Part shown: positions 61,281-64,000 of the stretch, one piece after another
Layout of the letters: each line of letters starts with the position of its first letter
Numbering within the stretch: position 1 is the first letter of the stretch
Origin: Microbispora catharanthi
GTDB lineage: Bacteria; Actinomycetota; Actinomycetes; Streptosporangiales; Streptosporangiaceae
Length of the DNA stretch: 64,000 nucleotides
Assembly (NCBI RefSeq): GCF_006334915.2
Contig: NZ_VDMA02000012.1
Coordinates: 206,961-270,960, forward strand
Reading direction: 5' to 3'
Translations under genes and position numbers: made by a program
Notes under the pieces: generated by a model
Databases searched by the model: none
Told to the model about the DNA's origin: nothing
What the model saw: the letters and a program-made list of their open reading frames with translations, nothing else

Positions 61281-62660
61281 ATGGTGCGTAAATTAGCCGC
61301 CCTCGCCGCGAGCCTCACCGTAATGGCGTCCTCGGCCGCTCCGGCCGCCGCGGAGCCGGTCACCTTCCTCCCTGGGTCGGCGGGGATGGGCGACCCCTAC
61401 TATCCCCTGCAGGGCAACGGTGGCTACGACGTCGGACACTACGACCTGCGCCTGCGGTTCGACCCCGACGACCACGAGGTGGACGCCACCACGACGATCA
61501 CCGCGACCGCCGCCCAGAACCTGTCCCGGTTCAACCTCGACTTCTCCGGGCCGCCGATCAGCAGCGTGACGGTGGACGGCGCCCAGGCCGATCACCGCCG
61601 CGAGGGCCAGGAATTGGTGATCACCCCTGCGAAGGGGCTGAAATCGGGGAGCACATTCACGGTCGCGGTCTCCTATGCCGGGACGCCGAAGGCGGTCTCG
61701 GACGCGACCGGTCACCAGGGGTGGATCAAGACCAAGGACGGCGCGTTCGTCGCGTCCCAGCCGGACGGTGCGCGCAGCTGGTTCCCGGCCAACGACAGCC
61801 CGGCGGACAAGGCCACCTTCTCCTTCAGGGTGTCCGCACCGGAGGACCTCACCGTGCTGGCCAACGGTGAGCGTACGGGTGCGGACGACGCGGACGACGA
61901 CGGCTACCGCACGGTGCGGTGGGAGATGAGGCAGCCGATGGCGCCCTATCTCGCCACCGTCGCGATCGGCCGCTTCACAGTCGACGAGGGCACCGTCGAC
62001 GGCATGCCGAACGTGACCGCCTACGACCCGTCGCTGGCGAAGAAGTCCGAGCACCTGCACGAGTTCACGGCGAAGGCGGTCGCGTGGGAGACCGGGCTCT
62101 TCGGCCCCTATCCGTTCTCCTCCACGGGCGGCATCGCGGACGGCAACGGCTCCGTGACCGCGCTGGAGACGCAGGGCAGGCCCGTCTACAGCGGCGGTCC
62201 GACCGACGACCTGGAGATCGTGCACGAGCTGGCGCACCAGTGGTTCGGCGACAGCGTCGGTGTGCGGAGCTGGCGCGACATCTGGCTCAACGAGGGCTTC
62301 GCGACGTACGCGGAATGGCTCTACCAGGAGCAGCACGGCGGGCCGTCCGCCAAGGAGATCTTCGACCGGCACTACCGGAAGAACGGCCACTTCTGGAACC
62401 TGAAGACCGGCGATCCCGGCCGGGCCCACATGTTCGACGAGCACGCGGTGTACCTGCGGGGCGCGATGACCGTCCACGCCCTCCGCACGAAGATCGGGGA
62501 CAAGGTGTTCTTCTCCCTGCTCAAGACCTGGGCGCAGGAGAACAGGCACGGCACGGCGACCACGGCCGACTTCGTCTCCCTCGCCGAGAAGCTCAGCGGG
62601 CAGAACCTCCGCCCCCTCTTCGACGCGTGGCTCTACCAGGCGAACAAGCCCCAGATCTGA
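61281..62660 (+). CDS. secreted M1-family zinc aminopeptidase
   Basis: A 459-residue gluzincin. The signal peptide (about 1-25) ends in PAAA. The zinc motif is [12 protein letters not shown] (HExxH) and the second Glu is in [12 protein letters not shown], 18 residues downstream. The usual GAMEN substrate loop reads TALETQG. The helical C-terminal domain of large M1 enzymes is shortened. Codon 5 is TTA, the rare bldA-type codon. The known epsilon-poly-lysine-degrading enzyme of Streptomyces is an M1-family aminopeptidase, so a self-protection or chain-length role toward the polymer made next door is plausible but inferred. Confidence 0.9.
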   Translation: MVRKLAALAASLTVMASSAAPAAAEPVTFLPGSAGMGDPYYPLQGNGGYDVGHYDLRLRFDPDDHEVDATTTITATAAQNLSRFNLDFSGPPISSVTVDGAQADHRREGQELVITPAKGLKSGSTFTVAVSYAGTPKAVSDATGHQGWIKTKDGAFVASQPDGARSWFPANDSPADKATFSFRVSAPEDLTVLANGERTGADDADDDGYRTVRWEMRQPMAPYLATVAIGRFTVDEGTVDGMPNVTAYDPSLAKKSEHLHEFTAKAVAWETGLFGPYPFSSTGGIADGNGSVTALETQGRPVYSGGPTDDLEIVHELAHQWFGDSVGVRSWRDIWLNEGFATYAEWLYQEQHGGPSAKEIFDRHYRKNGHFWNLKTGDPGRAHMFDEHAVYLRGAMTVHALRTKIGDKVFFSLLKTWAQENRHGTATTADFVSLAEKLSGQNLRPLFDAWLYQANKPQI

Positions 62661-63029
62661 GCCAGGGCGTCGGAGCCGCCGGGCCGGCGCAGGCCTATCC
62701 CAAGGGGTCGTGCGGGCAGTCGTCGAGCTACCTGTACGTCTGCGGGCTCGCCCGTCCTCCGTCAACGGTGTAATAGCGGTAATAATGCGCATTAGCAGCG
62801 CGGCTTGGGTATCCGTGCGGCCGTCACGGTGCGTGATGTCCCCTCCCGCCTTCACCGGACGGGGGTTTGCCCTGTTGGCGGACGGGGAGGGGAGGACGGC
62901 ACCGCGGACGGACCGTTTTCGGGCCGCCCGCTTCCGGTGCAGCCGTTGTCCGGTATCGGCGCGTTCGTGCTCCGCACCCTGCGTGACCGTCCGGAAGAGA
63001 CGCGACGGGCGTGAGCGTGGAGGGGCGAG
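62661..63029. other. intergenic region between the M1 peptidase and DUF6098-like genes
   Basis: This 369-base gap holds a perfect 12-bp palindrome TAATGCGCATTA (62783-62794) in an AT-rich patch, probably an operator or promoter element for the downstream gene. Just before it (62690-62772) a short frame ending in TAA encodes [18 protein letters not shown], which looks like the tail of a lost secreted protein with a Cys pair. No intact gene or RNA was recognised. Confidence 0.45.
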
Positions 63030-63452
63030 GTGAGCGGAATACCGACGATCAAGAGCCTGGACGAGCTGACCGAGCTCGTCGAGCACCGGCCCGGGCTGTA
63101 CCTGCGCTATTCCAAGGGCCCCGACGCCGACGCCGGCAAGCCGAGCGTCGACTACGAGAGCCGTCTGGAACTGCCCGGCCTGTCGGTGACCGTGCTCGAC
63201 GCCGAGCGCTGGTGGACCCTCCCGCTGCGCGACTGGCTGGCCCGTCAGATCTGCAAGTACACGCACCTGGCCGAGAAGGACGAGGAGCGGCACGCGTGGG
63301 TGCTGGCCGGTCGCGTGGTGGCCCGCGGCCCCGACCACGAGCCGCTCATCGACCAGGTCGAGCCGGTCGCGTGGCTCGACGACTCCGTGGTCGAGCAGGC
63401 GCGCGAGCACTACGAGAAGGTGTTCGACGCCGGCCGCGACTCCACCGGATGA
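63030..63452 (+). CDS. DUF6098-like conserved protein
   Basis: A 140-residue protein common in actinomycetes. The opening [20 protein letters not shown], the YSKGPDAD segment and the closing [13 protein letters not shown] fit DUF6098, a family of unknown function; this is recognition by pattern only. No signal peptide or membrane segment is present. It starts with GTG after GAGGGGCGAG. The GC-rich run before it makes it independent of the M1 gene. Confidence 0.75.
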   Translation: MSGIPTIKSLDELTELVEHRPGLYLRYSKGPDADAGKPSVDYESRLELPGLSVTVLDAERWWTLPLRDWLARQICKYTHLAEKDEERHAWVLAGRVVARGPDHEPLIDQVEPVAWLDDSVVEQAREHYEKVFDAGRDSTG

Positions 63453-63543
63453 GTCCGCGGCCGCGGCCACAGGGGCCGATGCGTTCGGCAGTGCTTTATA
63501 TGCTTTCTTTCTCCTGTTCATGACGGTGATCGCGAGGGTGGAC

Positions 63544-64000
63544 ATGGTCGAGAGGGCAGGCACCGCGAAGCGTGCGCGATCAGCACGCGCCGCCGGCGGT
63601 GACCCCGAACTGGATCTGCGGCAGCTCCTGGCCGGCCTCACCGCCGTACGGGACGGCGACTTCGGCACCCGGCTCCCCGAGGACGGCGACGGCCTGCTGA
63701 CGGAGATCGCGACGGTCTTCAACGGGATGGTCGACCAGCTCTCCCTGTTCACCTCCGAGGTGACGCGCGTGGCGCGGGAGGTGGGCACCGAGGGCCAGCT
63801 CGGCGGCCAGGCCGAGGTGCCGGGGGTGTCGGGCACCTGGAAGGACCTGACCGACTCGGTGAACGCGATGGCGGGCAACCTCACCAGCCAGGTCCGCTCC
63901 ATCGCCGAGGTCACCACCGCAGTCGCCAAGGGCGACCTCTCCCAGAAGATCACCGTCGACGCCCGCGGCGAGATCCTCGAACTCAAGAACACCGTCAACA
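63544..64000 (+). CDS. HAMP-repeat hybrid sensor histidine kinase (5' part)
   Basis: The first 152 codons of a large protein that continues past the window. The sequence [20 protein letters not shown], then [20 protein letters not shown], then the tandem repeat [20 protein letters not shown] is the classical cytoplasmic poly-HAMP array of group-III (NIK1-like) hybrid kinases, which sense osmotic or envelope stress. No membrane segment precedes it. The ATG after GAGGG is preferred among several in-frame starts from 63520. Confidence 0.85.
   Translation, partial: MVERAGTAKRARSARAAGGDPELDLRQLLAGLTAVRDGDFGTRLPEDGDGLLTEIATVFNGMVDQLSLFTSEVTRVAREVGTEGQLGGQAEVPGVSGTWKDLTDSVNAMAGNLTSQVRSIAEVTTAVAKGDLSQKITVDARGEILELKNTVN

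Overview
The window is high-GC DNA with many GTG starts, short ATGA/GTGA gene overlaps and families typical of filamentous actinomycetes: two DUF574-type methyltransferases, a DrrAB-like exporter, a LamG/YD-repeat giant protein, an NRPS-like poly-amino-acid synthetase and a DUF6098-like protein. Streptosporangiaceae or a relative is a reasonable guess, but no rRNA or other marker is present to fix the taxon. No tRNA, rRNA, CRISPR array or insertion sequence was found.

Left part (0-13 kb): a TetR regulator, then a leaderless ribbon-helix-helix gene, a DUF4097 protein and a DrrAB-type ABC exporter, preceded by four phased TGACGTCA-like sites. Next come a DUF574 methyltransferase, a VOC protein, a His-rich ACT membrane protein, an aldo/keto reductase divergent from a LysR regulator around an exact inverted repeat, a GT39-type glycosyltransferase, an IMPase-like protein with an altered metal motif and an acyl-CoA synthetase.

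Accessory island (13.3-26.5 kb, all minus strand): a predicted secreted YD-repeat/RHS protein of about 3590 residues. It has seven near-identical Trp-rich modules plus one divergent module, two LamG domains, a long YD shell and an unusual C-terminal tip with ten consecutive CX9C motifs followed by a hydrophobic hairpin. A 79-residue two-helix membrane protein is translationally coupled behind it (ATGA) and is an immunity candidate. Upstream lies a coupled pair, a 3-TM protein and a membrane-anchored WD40 propeller. This is the most novel-looking locus in the window.

Middle (26.7-49.8 kb): a PCMT-like enzyme, an isochorismatase-like hydrolase, an Rrf2 (NsrR-like) regulator with flavohemoglobin hmp sharing a 26-bp operator, a second DUF574 enzyme, a cellobiose-like ABC uptake plus GH1 operon with a divergent LacI regulator, an MscS-like TM protein, and a TetR/NmrA pair. 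Then follows a complete guanidine/urea degradation operon (two DUF1989 proteins, biotin-dependent carboxylase, allophanate hydrolase) with a TetR regulator and a permease whose promoters share one palindrome.

Right part (50-64 kb): a MarR-MFS operon, an FMN-dependent hydroxyacid oxidase beside a decayed amidohydrolase, an acyl-CoA dehydrogenase/SDR operon with a divergent TetR regulator, and a cluster of a Pls-like (epsilon-poly-lysine-synthetase-type) NRPS, a BPL_N amidotransferase-like protein and a secreted M1 aminopeptidase. Both the synthetase and the peptidase carry a rare TTA codon. The window ends inside a HAMP-repeat sensor kinase.
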